Shown: positions 1 to 8,417, numbered from the stretch's first letter. The stretch: DNA of 64,000 nt from Spirochaetota bacterium (GCA_029265255.1 JAJUJQ010000001.1:248001-312000), one strand, 5' to 3'. Notes: generated from the sequence alone by a model not told the origin. Program-made: numbers and translations.

Positions 1-1
1 C

Positions 2-574
2 GGTATTGTGCACCGCCTGGACAAGGATACTTCCGGTGTCATTATCGTCGCGCGCCACGCCGCCGCGCACGAATATCTTGCCCGGCAATTTCATGACCGC
101 GAAGCCAGGAAGGAATATGTGGCAATCGTGAGGAATGCTCCTCAAGAGAGCGAAGGAAGGATCGAGACCTGGCTGGCGCGAAGTCCCCATGATCGCAAGA
201 AATTCGCTGTCTGTGCCGAAAATCGAGGGAGGCACGCGCGGACGAATTACCGGGTACGGACCGTATGGGAAGTACTGTCAGGTGGAACTGTCCATCGCTA
301 TGCGCTTGTTTTCTTGTACCCGCATACGGGGCGAACTCACCAGCTGCGCGTGCATATGGCTCACCTTGGGTGCCCCATTCTGGGCGACCCGCTGTACGCA
401 AAAAAAGATAGCCTCTTTCCGCGGGTAACGCTCATGTTGCATGCGCGGCGACTGAAAATCCGGCTGCCCGGGAATCATGAATATAGAATATTTACCGCAG
501 AAATGCCTGATCGATTTCGAAGTATGGTGCGGTTGCTTGAGGAAAAAGGAAAAAGGGTCCGTGCTGGCGGCTGA
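2..574 (+). CDS. RluA-family rRNA/tRNA pseudouridine synthase, 5' end outside window
   Basis: The reading frame is open from the window edge and carries the catalytic HRLDKDTSG motif in its first codons, whose second Asp is the active-site residue of RluA/RluC/RluD enzymes. The later PHTGRTHQLRVHMAHLG block and GDPLYA motif are also standard for the family. About 190 C-terminal residues are present, so the N-terminal part, including any S4 domain, lies outside. The enzyme isomerises specific uridines in rRNA or tRNA. I cannot tell RluB, RluC or RluD specificity from this half. Its 3' end overlaps the hairpin that terminates the convergent RRM gene. Confidence 0.9.
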   Translation, partial: GIVHRLDKDTSGVIIVARHAAAHEYLARQFHDREARKEYVAIVRNAPQESEGRIETWLARSPHDRKKFAVCAENRGRHARTNYRVRTVWEVLSGGTVHRYALVFLYPHTGRTHQLRVHMAHLGCPILGDPLYAKKDSLFPRVTLMLHARRLKIRLPGNHEYRIFTAEMPDRFRSMVRLLEEKGKRVRAGG

Positions 575-586
575 AGGCACGAACCC
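555..586 (-). terminator. Rho-independent terminator of the RRM gene
   Basis: A 10-bp stem (555-564 with 577-586, one G-T wobble) is followed on the minus strand by TTTTTCCTTTTT. It lies just after the RRM stop codon and inside the 3' end of the convergent pseudouridine synthase gene. Confidence 0.75.
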
Positions 587-594
587 TCGATGTC

Positions 595-888
595 TTAGTA
601 CCTGCGGCTTCTGTAGCCGGAATCTTCCCTTTCGTAGCGGGGCTTCTCCTGCGCTTCGTTCACGCGGAGCTGTCTTCCCATGAATTCCTGGCCGTTGAGC
701 GCTGCAATAGCGGCATCGGCGGCTTCCGCGCTTTCCATCTCGACAAAGCCGAATCCTTTCGCCTTGCCGGTGAAGCGGTCGACAATGATGTTCACGGTCG
801 AAACTTCGCCGTACTGAGCAAAAAGATCCTGGAGCTGGCGCTCGGAAGTGTTGTAATTCATGTTACCGACATAAATTTTCTTGGACAT
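595..888 (-). CDS. Single-RRM RNA-binding protein
   Basis: This 97-residue protein is one RNA recognition motif with a short basic tail. RNP2 (KIYVGNMNY) is at residues 4-12 and RNP1 (KGFGFVEM) at about 44-51, both with the aromatic residues that stack on RNA. The tail after about residue 80 is rich in Arg, Tyr and Glu, like the tails of cyanobacterial and spirochaetal Rbp proteins. It probably binds single-stranded RNA as a chaperone or post-transcriptional regulator. The gene stands alone, with its own terminator and a 5' leader hairpin. Its RNA targets are unknown. Confidence 0.9.
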   Translation of the reverse strand: MSKKIYVGNMNYNTSERQLQDLFAQYGEVSTVNIIVDRFTGKAKGFGFVEMESAEAADAAIAALNGQEFMGRQLRVNEAQEKPRYEREDSGYRSRRY

Positions 889-911
889 TTCGGAAAAACC
901 TCGAATCTTGG

Positions 912-930
912 CGCTGTCCTCTCGACAGCG
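912..930 (-). promoter_or_regulatory. Leader hairpin upstream of the RRM gene
   Basis: A perfect 7-bp inverted repeat (912-918 with 924-930, 5-nt loop) lies 24 bp before the RRM start codon. It would form in the 5' leader of that mRNA and could serve as an autoregulatory binding site or stabiliser. That function is inference. Confidence 0.35.
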
Positions 931-1255
931 ACCGGTTGGATCCGCCTAGGGCAGATCGGAAGCGATCACCTGGAAGCACAATGCCATCCCGGTAGCTTTC
1001 AGAGGAGAATTCAGGGATCTGTTCTGATTACTGTCGGTCTTTCCGAAGGTTGCGCGAAGAAGAATTCCGGCACATAAGCCAGCCGCCATGTGCGGGCCGG
1101 TGCTACGAAAGGAAAAACAATGCATCAAACAGCCAATTCCAGTCTGAAAACAGGGGAGGCTATCATTCCTCCACAGTTCTCGCTTTTTCAGACTTTCAAT
1201 GTAACCCTTCCCTCCTATTGCGTCAAGTACTTCATCTCGTTATTTTTCCGCAAAC
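931..1255. other. Intergenic region without a recognisable gene
   Basis: This stretch lies between the divergent RRM and rny genes. The short ORFs here lack Shine-Dalgarno sequences and show no domain character. It should hold the RRM promoter, but I could not pick out a convincing -35/-10 pair on the minus strand. A run of the type GGGGAGG...CCTCC near 1153-1172 makes only a 5-bp hairpin. Confidence 0.4.
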
Positions 1256-1283
1256 TTGACAAACCCCCCTCCATCGGTATAAT
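1256..1283 (+). promoter_or_regulatory. Sigma-70 type promoter of rny-ymdB
   Basis: A perfect -35 box TTGACA (1256-1261) and a perfect -10 box TATAAT (1278-1283) are separated by 16 bp. They would start transcription near 1290, about 30 nt before the rny start codon. Confidence 0.85.
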
Positions 1284-1321
1284 CAAAATGACGGCATCTT
1301 TACATGAAAAGGGGAGGAGTC

Positions 1322-2854
1322 ATGGCACCAATGGTGTGGTACATCGTCCTTCCTCTTGCCGGTCTGATTCTGGGATGGATGATCCGCTGGCTATATGCCA
1401 GATTTCAGCTCACTTCCGCGGAAAGGGAAGCTGAGCGTGTTTTGCAGGATGCAATAAAAGAGGCGGAGGCCAAGAAAAAAGAGATCCTGGTAGAAGCAAA
1501 AGATCAGATCATTCGAGAACGAAACCAGCAAGAGAGGGAAATCCGGGACCGGAGAATCGAGCTCCAGAAATACGAGCGCCGCGTTCTCCAGAAAGAAGAG
1601 AATCTCGATGCGAAACTCGCCGCCATCGAACGCATCGAAGCCAATCTCAAGAACAGGGAAAAATCAATCGCTGAAAAAGAAGCCTATCTCGCAGGTCAGG
1701 AAGAACGCTACACGGCAGAACTCGAGCGGATTTCTGGTTTCACTGCTGAAGAAGCCCGCAAACTCATCATTCAAAGCATGGAGAACGAAGCGCGGCGCGA
1801 CGCGCAGGTACTGATCAACAAGATTGACCAGGAAGCCCAGCTTGCTGCGGAGAAAAAGGCGAAGGATATCCTCATCACGACTATTCAGCGGATTGCAACT
1901 GAATCGACGGCGGAGTCTACGGTTTCCTCGGTCAGTCTGCCTTCTGACGAAATGAAGGGAAGGATCATCGGACGCGAGGGACGCAACATCAGGACGCTTG
2001 AAACGCTCACAGGAGTTGATATCATCATCGATGATACGCCAGAGGCTGTGGTCATCTCGTGCTTCGATCCCATTCAGCGCGAAATCGCGAAGATCTCACT
2101 TGAGCGGCTTATCGCGGATGGGCGCATCCATCCGGCTCGCATCGAGGAGATGGTGCAAAAGGTTACCAGAGAGATCAACCAGAAGCTCTATGATGAAGGC
2201 GAGAAAGTAGTATTCGATCTCGGTCTGCACAACATGTCACCGGAACTCATCAGGGCCTTGGGACGGCTGCATTATCGGACCAGTTATGGCCAGAATGTGC
2301 TCATGCATTCCAAGGAAGTAGCGGTGATCGCGGGATTGCTCGCCGCGGAGCTCGGTCTCAATCGAGAAATCGCGAAGCGCGGCGCTCTCCTGCACGACAT
2401 CGGCAAGGGAATCGTGACTGACAGCGATAAGAATCATACCGAAATCGGTACCGAGATTGCCCGGAAATTCGGCGAAGATCCGCGCATCATCAATGCGATT
2501 GCCGCGCACCACAATGACGTTGAGCCAAGCTGTCCAGAGAGCGTGATTGTGCAGATCGCCGACGCGATTTCCGCCGCGCGGCCTGGTGCGCGCCGAGAGA
2601 CCCTCGACAACTATATCAAACGCCTCGAGGACCTTGAGGCGGTTGCCGAAAGCTTCGCCGGCGTCGAAAAGGCCTTTGCCATTCAGGCTGGACGGGAGCT
2701 TCGCATTATCGTAAACAACGAGCAGGTCTCTGATGATGAGGCCAGGGAGCTCTGTAAAAGCATCGCAAAGAAAATCGAGTCGGACTTGCGCTACCCAGGC
2801 AGGATCAAGGTAACCATCATTCGAGAAACCAGGATAGTGGAATACGCACGATGA
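1322..2854 (+). CDS. rny: Ribonuclease Y
   Basis: RNase Y is a membrane-anchored endoribonuclease that starts mRNA decay. The 510-residue product has the family order: an N-terminal membrane helix (about 4-24), a long charged coiled coil (about 30-190), a KH domain with GRIIGREGRNIR at about 212, and an HD domain with the metal-binding HDIGKG motif at about 357. Length is normal. I chose the ATG at 1322 because GGGGAGGAGT (1311-1320) precedes it. An in-frame ATG at 1304 lies before that site and has none of its own. The stop overlaps the start of ymdB by four bases, so the two are translationally coupled. Confidence 0.96.
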   Translation: MAPMVWYIVLPLAGLILGWMIRWLYARFQLTSAEREAERVLQDAIKEAEAKKKEILVEAKDQIIRERNQQEREIRDRRIELQKYERRVLQKEENLDAKLAAIERIEANLKNREKSIAEKEAYLAGQEERYTAELERISGFTAEEARKLIIQSMENEARRDAQVLINKIDQEAQLAAEKKAKDILITTIQRIATESTAESTVSSVSLPSDEMKGRIIGREGRNIRTLETLTGVDIIIDDTPEAVVISCFDPIQREIAKISLERLIADGRIHPARIEEMVQKVTREINQKLYDEGEKVVFDLGLHNMSPELIRALGRLHYRTSYGQNVLMHSKEVAVIAGLLAAELGLNREIAKRGALLHDIGKGIVTDSDKNHTEIGTEIARKFGEDPRIINAIAAHHNDVEPSCPESVIVQIADAISAARPGARRETLDNYIKRLEDLEAVAESFAGVEKAFAIQAGRELRIIVNNEQVSDDEARELCKSIAKKIESDLRYPGRIKVTIIRETRIVEYAR

Positions 2855-3648
2855 GTTCCCCAACCGCGAATGTCCTCATGATCGGGGATGTGGTAGGAGC
2901 GCCTGGGCTTCGGGCGCTCTTCGCGTTGCTTCCCTCCATCATCAAAAAGACCGAAGCCGACCTGGTGATCGCCAATGGTGAGAATGCGCTGAAAGGATTC
3001 GGTATCAGTCAGGAAGAGATGACGGCCATGCGCTCGTATGGCGTGGATATCGTGACGAGCGGCAACCATGTGTGGGAACGCAAGGAGGCCATAGCCCTCC
3101 TCGATACGGAAATGAGGCTGCTGCGGCCGGCAAACTACCCCAAGGGACTGCCCGGACGAGGAGCCATAGCCGTTGAAGGGCGCAGGTTTCGGTGGTTTGT
3201 CATCAATCTACAGGGGCGACGAGACATGTATGATATCGATTGCCCATTCGCCAAGGCCGATCAGCTTGTCTCGCAGGCCGCGCGCGAGAATCCCGGAGCG
3301 TTCATAGTTGTCGATTTTCATGCCGAGATGAACGAAGAGAAGGAAGCTCTCGCCTGGTACCTGGATGGACGTGCGTCCGTGGTCGCGGGAACTCACACGC
3401 ACGTTCCTACTGCAGACGAGCGTATTCTCCCACAGGGAACAGGATATCTTACGGACCTCGGCATGACCGGCCCCATCGATTCGGTGATAGGCATGAATGG
3501 CGATACCTGCGTACGGCGCTTTCTAACTCAGATTCCCTTCAAGATGGAGACCGCAGACGGCCCTTCGGCGCTGATGGGCGCGCTCTTCCGGATTGATCCG
3601 GAGCATGGGCGCTGCGTCGAAATACAGCGCATTTATGAGGCAATCTAG
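2851..3648 (+). CDS. ymdB: YmdB-family metallophosphoesterase (TIGR00282)
   Basis: This 265-residue protein is a calcineurin-like phosphoesterase of the YmdB type, known to hydrolyse 2',3'- and 3',5'-cyclic nucleotides. Metal-site motifs visible are the N-terminal IGDVVG, NGEN, GNHVWE, DFHAE and the GTHTHVPT block near the C-terminal half. The ATGA overlap with rny repeats the rny-ymdB pairing of Bacillus, where both affect RNA turnover and developmental switching. In this organism a role in cyclic-nucleotide or RNA-end metabolism is inference. Confidence 0.93.
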   Translation: MSSPTANVLMIGDVVGAPGLRALFALLPSIIKKTEADLVIANGENALKGFGISQEEMTAMRSYGVDIVTSGNHVWERKEAIALLDTEMRLLRPANYPKGLPGRGAIAVEGRRFRWFVINLQGRRDMYDIDCPFAKADQLVSQAARENPGAFIVVDFHAEMNEEKEALAWYLDGRASVVAGTHTHVPTADERILPQGTGYLTDLGMTGPIDSVIGMNGDTCVRRFLTQIPFKMETADGPSALMGALFRIDPEHGRCVEIQRIYEAI

Positions 3649-3678
3649 GGCGCAAACCTGAAAAATTGCACTGACCGC

Positions 3679-3706
3679 TTGACATGCGGAGCGGCTGCAG
3701 TATATA
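3679..3706 (+). promoter_or_regulatory. tRNA-Leu promoter
   Basis: TTGACA (3679-3684) and TATATA (3701-3706) lie 16 bp apart, ending 15 bp before the tRNA. The -10 can also be read 2 bp later in the TATATATAAC run. Confidence 0.75.
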
Positions 3707-3721
3707 TAACAGCCACAGCGT

Positions 3722-3803
3722 GCGGCGATGGTGGAATTGGTAGACACGCTAGCTTGAGGTGCTAGTGCCGAGAGGCATGGAGGTTCAAGTCCTCTTCGCC
3801 GCA
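3722..3803 (+). tRNA. tRNA-Leu (anticodon GAG)
   Basis: This 82-nt class II tRNA has acceptor arms GCGGCGA (3722-3728) and TCGCCGC (3796-3802). The anticodon stem is CTAGC/GCTAG, around loop TTGAGGT with GAG at 3756-3758. It has a variable arm and a GGTTCAAGTCC T arm. Discriminator A is at 3803 and CCA is not encoded. It has its own promoter and terminator. Confidence 0.96.
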
Positions 3804-3807
3804 ACTG

Positions 3808-3840
3808 AAAGAGGCTCCGTATACGCGGAGCCTCTTTGTG
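3808..3840 (+). terminator. Terminator of tRNA-Leu
   Basis: A perfect 12-bp stem (3808-3819 with 3826-3837) with a 6-nt loop follows the tRNA and ends in TTTGTG. It also lies about 50 bp past the end of the convergent msrA gene and may serve both directions, since the minus-strand side runs into TTTCAGT. Confidence 0.8.
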
Positions 3841-3887
3841 TTTCCACGCATATCGACAGCGACTCAGCGCCGGCGATGTTCGATATG

Positions 3888-4670
3888 CTATTTCGCTCCG
3901 AACACCTTATCTACCTTGGGCGTGATGATAACCTGACAATACCCATACTCAGGATTCAAGCGATAGAAATCCTGATGGTATTCCTCAGCAGGCCAGAAAA
4001 CTCCAGCCTGGCGGACTTCAGTGACAATCGGTGAAGGCCATAATGGCTGCTGCGCGGCAATCGACGCGAGAGCCGCAGCTTTTTGGGCATCATTCAGCCA
4101 GAAGATCGCCGAGCGATATTGGGGGCCGATATCATAGCCCTGGCGGTTTTTTGTGGTTGGATCATGAATGTGCCAAAATATCTCCAACAGCTCCGAATAG
4201 CGGATTTCGCGCGGATCGAAAAGAATCAATACCGCTTCGGCATGGCCAGTTGTGCCTGTTGAGACCGCGTGGTAATTAGGCATCGGAAACGAGCCCCCGG
4301 TATAGCCAGAAATCACGTCTTTTACACCAGGTACCAACTCGTAGACGGCTTCAAGACACCAGAAGCAGCCCCCAGCAAGGATGGCGTACTCAAGCCCGTC
4401 CTGCCTCGAAAGCCCGGTCGGGGCGCCGAATTGCCAGTAAATGGCGGGTCCTGTTCCACTTCCTGCCGGTACCGGCTGCTTTTTCAGGGACTTGAGCAGC
4501 TCCGCGCTTGTAGGGCGGGATGCTGCTGGAATCATCGAGGAAAGAGGTGATGGAGCTTCTGATTCCTTGATGGTTCCTGGTTCTGAATTTTGTGCCCTGG
4601 AAACGGCAGGGCCAGCGAGTACGAATGCGACGGCAGCCAGAATTGCCGCGCCGGTAACATAGGATTTCAT
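3888..4670 (-). CDS. msrA: Peptide methionine-S-sulfoxide reductase MsrA, exported
   Basis: MsrA reduces the S form of methionine sulfoxide in proteins. The GCFWC motif with catalytic Cys at about residue 102, the GYTGG motif and the YQ..RSAIF block are characteristic. The 260-residue product has a cleavable signal peptide at residues 1 to about 26 (hydrophobic run, then AVSRAQ) and a 60-residue low-complexity linker before the enzyme domain, so it acts outside the cytoplasm. The frame is open much further upstream, but the ATG at 4670 gives a clean signal peptide. That start has no Shine-Dalgarno sequence. A promoter places the transcript start on the ATG, so the mRNA appears leaderless. Confidence 0.93.
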   Translation of the reverse strand: MKSYVTGAAILAAVAFVLAGPAVSRAQNSEPGTIKESEAPSPLSSMIPAASRPTSAELLKSLKKQPVPAGSGTGPAIYWQFGAPTGLSRQDGLEYAILAGGCFWCLEAVYELVPGVKDVISGYTGGSFPMPNYHAVSTGTTGHAEAVLILFDPREIRYSELLEIFWHIHDPTTKNRQGYDIGPQYRSAIFWLNDAQKAAALASIAAQQPLWPSPIVTEVRQAGVFWPAEEYHQDFYRLNPEYGYCQVIITPKVDKVFGAK

Positions 4671-4676
4671 ACTAAA

Positions 4677-4705
4677 ATAGTAATAATAATTGTCGCTCTG
4701 AGCAA
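4677..4705 (-). promoter_or_regulatory. msrA promoter giving a leaderless mRNA
   Basis: On the minus strand TTGCTC (4705-4700), a 17-bp spacer and TACTAT (4682-4677) end 6 nt before the ATG at 4670. The seventh base after the -10 box is therefore the A of the start codon. Confidence 0.6.
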
Positions 4706-4735
4706 ATGCGCCATTGAGCGTGATGCTCTCATTTA

Positions 4736-4765
4736 TTGACGATATCGGTGGAAACGCGCTACCAT
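4736..4765 (+). promoter_or_regulatory. ybaK promoter giving a leaderless mRNA
   Basis: TTGACG (4736-4741), an 18-bp spacer and TACCAT (4760-4765) end 6 nt before the ATG at 4772. It is divergent from the msrA promoter, with the two -35 boxes about 30 bp apart. Confidence 0.5.
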
Positions 4766-4771
4766 CCTGAC

Positions 4772-5230
4772 ATGATTCCAGAAAAGGTGCGTGTGGTGCT
4801 CGATCGATTTGGATTGAAAGCACTCGAATTCGAACCCGGTTCGACGCCGACTGCGGAAGCGGCTGCGCGACGCATCGGTGTTCAGACTGGGCAGATCGCA
4901 AAATCGCTGCTATTCAAAGGAAAGTCAGGCAGGGTCGTGATGGTGGTCTGCGCAGGAGACGCCCGGATTTCCTCGAAAAAGATGAAGGAATTGTGTGGGG
5001 AAAAAATGTCTATGACCGATCCGGACGAAACCTACGCGCTAACAGGGTTCTGGCCGGGAGGAGTCTGCCCTTTCGGAGTGGATGGTATCGAGATTTTTAT
5101 CGACGAGAGCCTCAGAAAATGGGAGCGGATTTTTCCTGCCGCGGGTACCGATGCGACCGGAGTGCCGATGACCGTTGAGACGCTTGTGGCTGCGACTGGC
5201 GGGACCTTCTGCAGCGTCTGTGGCGAATAA
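4772..5230 (+). CDS. YbaK/EbsC-family aminoacyl-tRNA deacylase
   Basis: The 152-residue product has the YbaK fold signature: AKSLLFKG with the catalytic Lys, VMVVCAGDARIS and the FWPGGVCPFG loop. These proteins hydrolyse mischarged tRNAs such as Cys-tRNA(Pro). EbsC-like members are small stand-alone proteins of this size. The exact substrate (YbaK, ProX or another subgroup) cannot be read from sequence. I chose the ATG at 4772 rather than the upstream in-frame TTG at 4736, because that TTG is part of the -35 box. Confidence 0.88.
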   Translation: MIPEKVRVVLDRFGLKALEFEPGSTPTAEAAARRIGVQTGQIAKSLLFKGKSGRVVMVVCAGDARISSKKMKELCGEKMSMTDPDETYALTGFWPGGVCPFGVDGIEIFIDESLRKWERIFPAAGTDATGVPMTVETLVAATGGTFCSVCGE

Positions 5231-5244
5231 CTTGCACCATGTCA

Positions 5245-5274
5245 TTGACATCGATACCCTGTCTCCCTCACAAT
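5245..5274 (+). promoter_or_regulatory. Promoter of the TetR-esterase-SIMPL-murI unit
   Basis: TTGACA (5245-5250), 18 bp, then CACAAT (5269-5274), 11 nt before the ATG at 5286. There is no Shine-Dalgarno sequence in between, so the leader would be only about 5 nt. Confidence 0.5.
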
Positions 5275-5285
5275 GAACATATATC

Positions 5286-5900
5286 ATGAGCAGAGAACGT
5301 TTTTTCGAGGATAAGACTCGAATTATCGAAGAGGCGATCGCCCTGATCGAAGATGAAGGATACGAGAGTTTTTCCACCAGGAAATTAGCCGCGCGCTTGG
5401 GCATTTCGCCGATGACTCTGTATAACTATTTTGCAAACAAAGATGATCTAGTCCGCGAGACCATCGTGTTTGCCTTCAATCAGTTCCTTATGTCGATGCA
5501 GGAAGACCTTGCGCGCTATTTTGATTCAGGCAGCTGCCCGCTCGAGGTATTCAAGATTATTGCATGGAAACTTCTTGAGCTTTCACGGGACCATCCGCGC
5601 ATCTACACGCTGCTGTTCGTGATGGATCTTCGGCCATTCTATCATGACGAGAGCATCAAGGAGCGCTACGAATACGCGTTCCGGCGAGTCGTGGAGCGTC
5701 TTCAGGATCCTGGTGCTGTAGAGGAATTGCACTATCATGTCTACCTCTTTGAGGTGTTGATCAATGCCCTTGTTCGCAATATCTTCACCCAGCGCGGCAT
5801 GCGGAACGGCCCCGAATTTAGCTCTCTGGTTCAGATCGCGTACGATCGTCTGCTGGCGCCCTATGAAGCGTGCTTCGAATCCTGTCAGGACAATCAATGA
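5286..5900 (+). CDS. TetR/AcrR-family transcriptional regulator
   Basis: The 204-residue protein opens with a TetR DNA-binding domain: residues about 10-55, with the recognition segment TRKLAARLGISPMTLYNYF followed by NKDDLV. The remaining 150 residues form the helical ligand domain typical of TetR_C, which does not reveal the ligand. It is the first gene of a short unit whose next gene, an esterase, begins within its stop codon (ATGA). It probably regulates that unit, including itself. No clear operator dyad was recognised. Confidence 0.9.
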   Translation: MSRERFFEDKTRIIEEAIALIEDEGYESFSTRKLAARLGISPMTLYNYFANKDDLVRETIVFAFNQFLMSMQEDLARYFDSGSCPLEVFKIIAWKLLELSRDHPRIYTLLFVMDLRPFYHDESIKERYEYAFRRVVERLQDPGAVEELHYHVYLFEVLINALVRNIFTQRGMRNGPEFSSLVQIAYDRLLAPYEACFESCQDNQ

Positions 5901-6871
5901 TTTTCATTCACAGAGAACCACCCAGTATGAGGAGCCTGCTGGTGCAGCAGGTGTTTCGAAGGGCTGGGATCGCTGCCGCAGTGGGATCAGGACAAGAACC
6001 TCATTTTCTTGTCAGGCAGTACACAAAAAGCATTCTTTCGGCAAATCCTCCGCTTCACGTGCGCGCTCGGATGGAGGTCCGCCGCGTGGAGGTGGCTGGT
6101 TATCTAGTACACGTGCTTATTCCGAAAGTACAGATCTGCGCACGGAGTATTCTGTACCTGCACGGAGGTTCCTATCTTTTTACATTTACGCGCCAGCATT
6201 GGAACTTTCTCGCCAGGCTTGCTGAAAGAACGGGCAGCATCATCATAGCGCCGGATTATCCTCTTGCGCCTGGACATGTATGGTCAGATGCCTATCGCTT
6301 TCTCTTCAGTCTGCACGAGGCCCTCTGTCGCTTCATTTCATTCGGCAACATTATCCTCATGGGAGATTCAGCCGGTGGCGGGCTCGCGCTCGGCTATGCG
6401 ATGGCGCTCCGCGACCGTGGGTTGCCGATGCCAGCCACATTGATTCTTCTCAGTCCCTGGCTTGATGTGACGCTCGACAATCCGCAGATTGCAGATATGC
6501 AGAACACTGATCCAATGCTGAATGCTGAGGCGCTGCGGAAGGCAGGTCGGGCTTGGGCAGGGCATTCGAATCCGCGTCGACCAGAAATCAGTCCGTTATA
6601 CGGAGATGTACATGGGCTGCCACATGTAAGTCTCTTTATCGGAACACACGATCTTCTTCTCCCTGACTGTCGTAAATTCAAAAACATATGTACGGTACGC
6701 GGTGTGCCGCTGGATTATTACGAATACGAGCATATGATGCATGTGTGGATGATGCTGCCGGTTGACGAGTCGAAAGAAGCGCTCGGCCAGATTGAAGGGC
6801 TGGTGATGACACAGGCCCCATGTATCGATCCGGACAGTATTCGTGCGTTCGCCGGGGAGGTCATTCGATGA
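5897..6871 (+). CDS. Alpha/beta-hydrolase of the HSL (acetyl esterase) family
   Basis: This 324-residue serine esterase has the HSL/Aes features in order: oxyanion motif LHGGSY, nucleophile motif GDSAGGG, a catalytic Asp in GTHDLLLPD and a His in EYEHMMHVW. Such enzymes cleave short-chain acyl esters. The physiological substrate is unknown. The ATG at 5897 overlaps the TetR stop. A later in-frame ATG at 5927 is possible, since nothing conserved lies before it. It has no signal peptide, so it is likely cytoplasmic. Confidence 0.88.
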   Translation: MIFIHREPPSMRSLLVQQVFRRAGIAAAVGSGQEPHFLVRQYTKSILSANPPLHVRARMEVRRVEVAGYLVHVLIPKVQICARSILYLHGGSYLFTFTRQHWNFLARLAERTGSIIIAPDYPLAPGHVWSDAYRFLFSLHEALCRFISFGNIILMGDSAGGGLALGYAMALRDRGLPMPATLILLSPWLDVTLDNPQIADMQNTDPMLNAEALRKAGRAWAGHSNPRRPEISPLYGDVHGLPHVSLFIGTHDLLLPDCRKFKNICTVRGVPLDYYEYEHMMHVWMMLPVDESKEALGQIEGLVMTQAPCIDPDSIRAFAGEVIR

Positions 6872-7572
6872 AAGCAAAAGCTCTTGTGTTGATGATCGTG
6901 TGTATCCTGACAGGGGGCATGGTGGCATCGGCCCAGAGCGGTCAGGAAGCGAGGATCATCCAGGTTCGAGGTTCCGCAGTCGAGATGGTGGAACCAGATA
7001 CCGCGATATTGCGATTCGCGGTCGAGTTGCAGGCTGATACTGCCCAGAAAGCCCAGAGTGCCCTGCTCACAAAGGCTTCTGCGCTCATCGCGGCTATGCA
7101 GGCATCCGGCATCATGTTGAAGAACATCAAAACGGATGTGTATCGCATCTCTCCTATCTACAGCGCGAAACCGGAAAAGCAAAACAACGTCATTGGGTAT
7201 CGTGCGGAAACAACGATCACGGTGAGTACCGACAATCTCGACCTCGTATCCCGTCTTATCGACAACGCGCTGGCAGCGGGGGCGAACGTTATCCAGTCTC
7301 TTGATTTTTCAAAAAAGGATCTGGACATGATGACGCGCACGCTAATCGAGAAGGCCTGCTTGGACGCGAGACGAAAGGCAGAAACAGCAGCAAAAGCGCT
7401 GGGTATGCGTGTCGGCCTGCCACGTGCCATATCGGTGAACGACAGTATGCTTCAGGACAGTGCTGTTTCTTATTCTTTGATGAAATCGGCGACTCAGGAA
7501 AGTGTCGCGCCCGGTCAGCTCGAACTGCAGGCTGATGTTTCGGTCACCTTTGAATTGCTCCCCGTCGATTGA
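6868..7572 (+). CDS. SIMPL-domain (DUF541) exported protein
   Basis: The 234-residue product begins with a signal peptide (about residues 1-24, ending ASAQ), followed by a SIMPL domain starting at IIQVRGSA. The family includes periplasmic and outer-surface proteins such as YggE and BP26 that form ring or channel-like assemblies and have been linked to oxidative stress. The ATG at 6868 has GGGGAGG (6854-6860) seven bases ahead and overlaps the esterase stop. An upstream in-frame start at 6820 would bury the signal peptide and is rejected. Confidence 0.9.
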   Translation: MKAKALVLMIVCILTGGMVASAQSGQEARIIQVRGSAVEMVEPDTAILRFAVELQADTAQKAQSALLTKASALIAAMQASGIMLKNIKTDVYRISPIYSAKPEKQNNVIGYRAETTITVSTDNLDLVSRLIDNALAAGANVIQSLDFSKKDLDMMTRTLIEKACLDARRKAETAAKALGMRVGLPRAISVNDSMLQDSAVSYSLMKSATQESVAPGQLELQADVSVTFELLPVD

Positions 7573-7604
7573 CAGAAATCGATCGACGTGTCTCTATGGT
7601 GCGC

Positions 7605-8417
7605 ATGAACAAATCAACACTGCTTCCGATTCTTGGCATTATTGACAGTGGCATGGGTGGGTTGACGCTAGTCCGTCAGCTTTGTGATGCGCACGTACCA
7701 ATCGATATCGTGTATGTCGGGGATAACGCGAATGTTCCGTATGGCAACAGACCCTCCGGCGAAATCGTTCAGCTCACGAGACGCATGCTCGATGTGCTGG
7801 AAGAGAGAAACGTTGCTGCGGTTGCCATTGCCTGCAATACCATTTCCGCCACGGCGGATCTGCTCGCGCCCCTCTGTTCTTTCCCTCTGGTTGACATCAT
7901 CAGTCCGATGGCTCACATGATCGCGCGAATGGGAGAGGCACATGTGGGGCTCCTGGCGACTGCCTTTACTGTGCGTTCGGGAGTTCACCAGAGGCTTGTA
8001 CACCGGGAAAATCCCGATATTAGAGTACATGGCGTGGCTAGCACGGCGCTCGCGTCGCTTATTGATGCCGAGGAATGGGACATGGTGGCCATCAGGGCCG
8101 AGATTGCCGACATGGTGACCAGGCTTAAGGCTGAATGGCCGGTTCGGACAGTCATTCTCGGCTGCACCCATTATCCGATCGTGATGGAAGAATTCCAGCG
8201 CGCGGCCCCCGATTTGAGGTTCATTGATCCAGCAGAGCTTCAAATGCAGGAAATCCTAAAGAGACTCGGCATTGAACTGGGAGACGCGCGAAACCCGCTG
8301 CAAAAGGAAATGCGAAAGCCGAACATCGAAATCATCACCTCGGGAACCGAAGAAGCGTATCATCGCATGCTGGCGCGTCTTGGCATACCACCGGCAACCC
8401 GGATCGACAGGCTCTGA
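7605..8417 (+). CDS. murI: Glutamate racemase
   Basis: MurI makes D-glutamate for peptidoglycan. The two catalytic cysteines are visible in ACNT and GCTHYP, and the N-terminal GIIDSGMGG loop carries the conserved Asp-Ser. From the ATG at 7605 it is 270 residues, the usual length. The frame is open back to a TTG overlapping the previous stop, and another ATG lies at 7596. None has a strong ribosome site, so the exact start is uncertain. Coupling to the preceding gene is likely, since the frames nearly touch. Confidence 0.93.
   Translation: MNKSTLLPILGIIDSGMGGLTLVRQLCDAHVPIDIVYVGDNANVPYGNRPSGEIVQLTRRMLDVLEERNVAAVAIACNTISATADLLAPLCSFPLVDIISPMAHMIARMGEAHVGLLATAFTVRSGVHQRLVHRENPDIRVHGVASTALASLIDAEEWDMVAIRAEIADMVTRLKAEWPVRTVILGCTHYPIVMEEFQRAAPDLRFIDPAELQMQEILKRLGIELGDARNPLQKEMRKPNIEIITSGTEEAYHRMLARLGIPPATRIDRL

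Noticed and set aside
1304..1321. Earlier in-frame ATG for rny
   Set aside because: It lies before the Shine-Dalgarno sequence and has none of its own; the ATG at 1322 directly follows GGGGAGGAGT.
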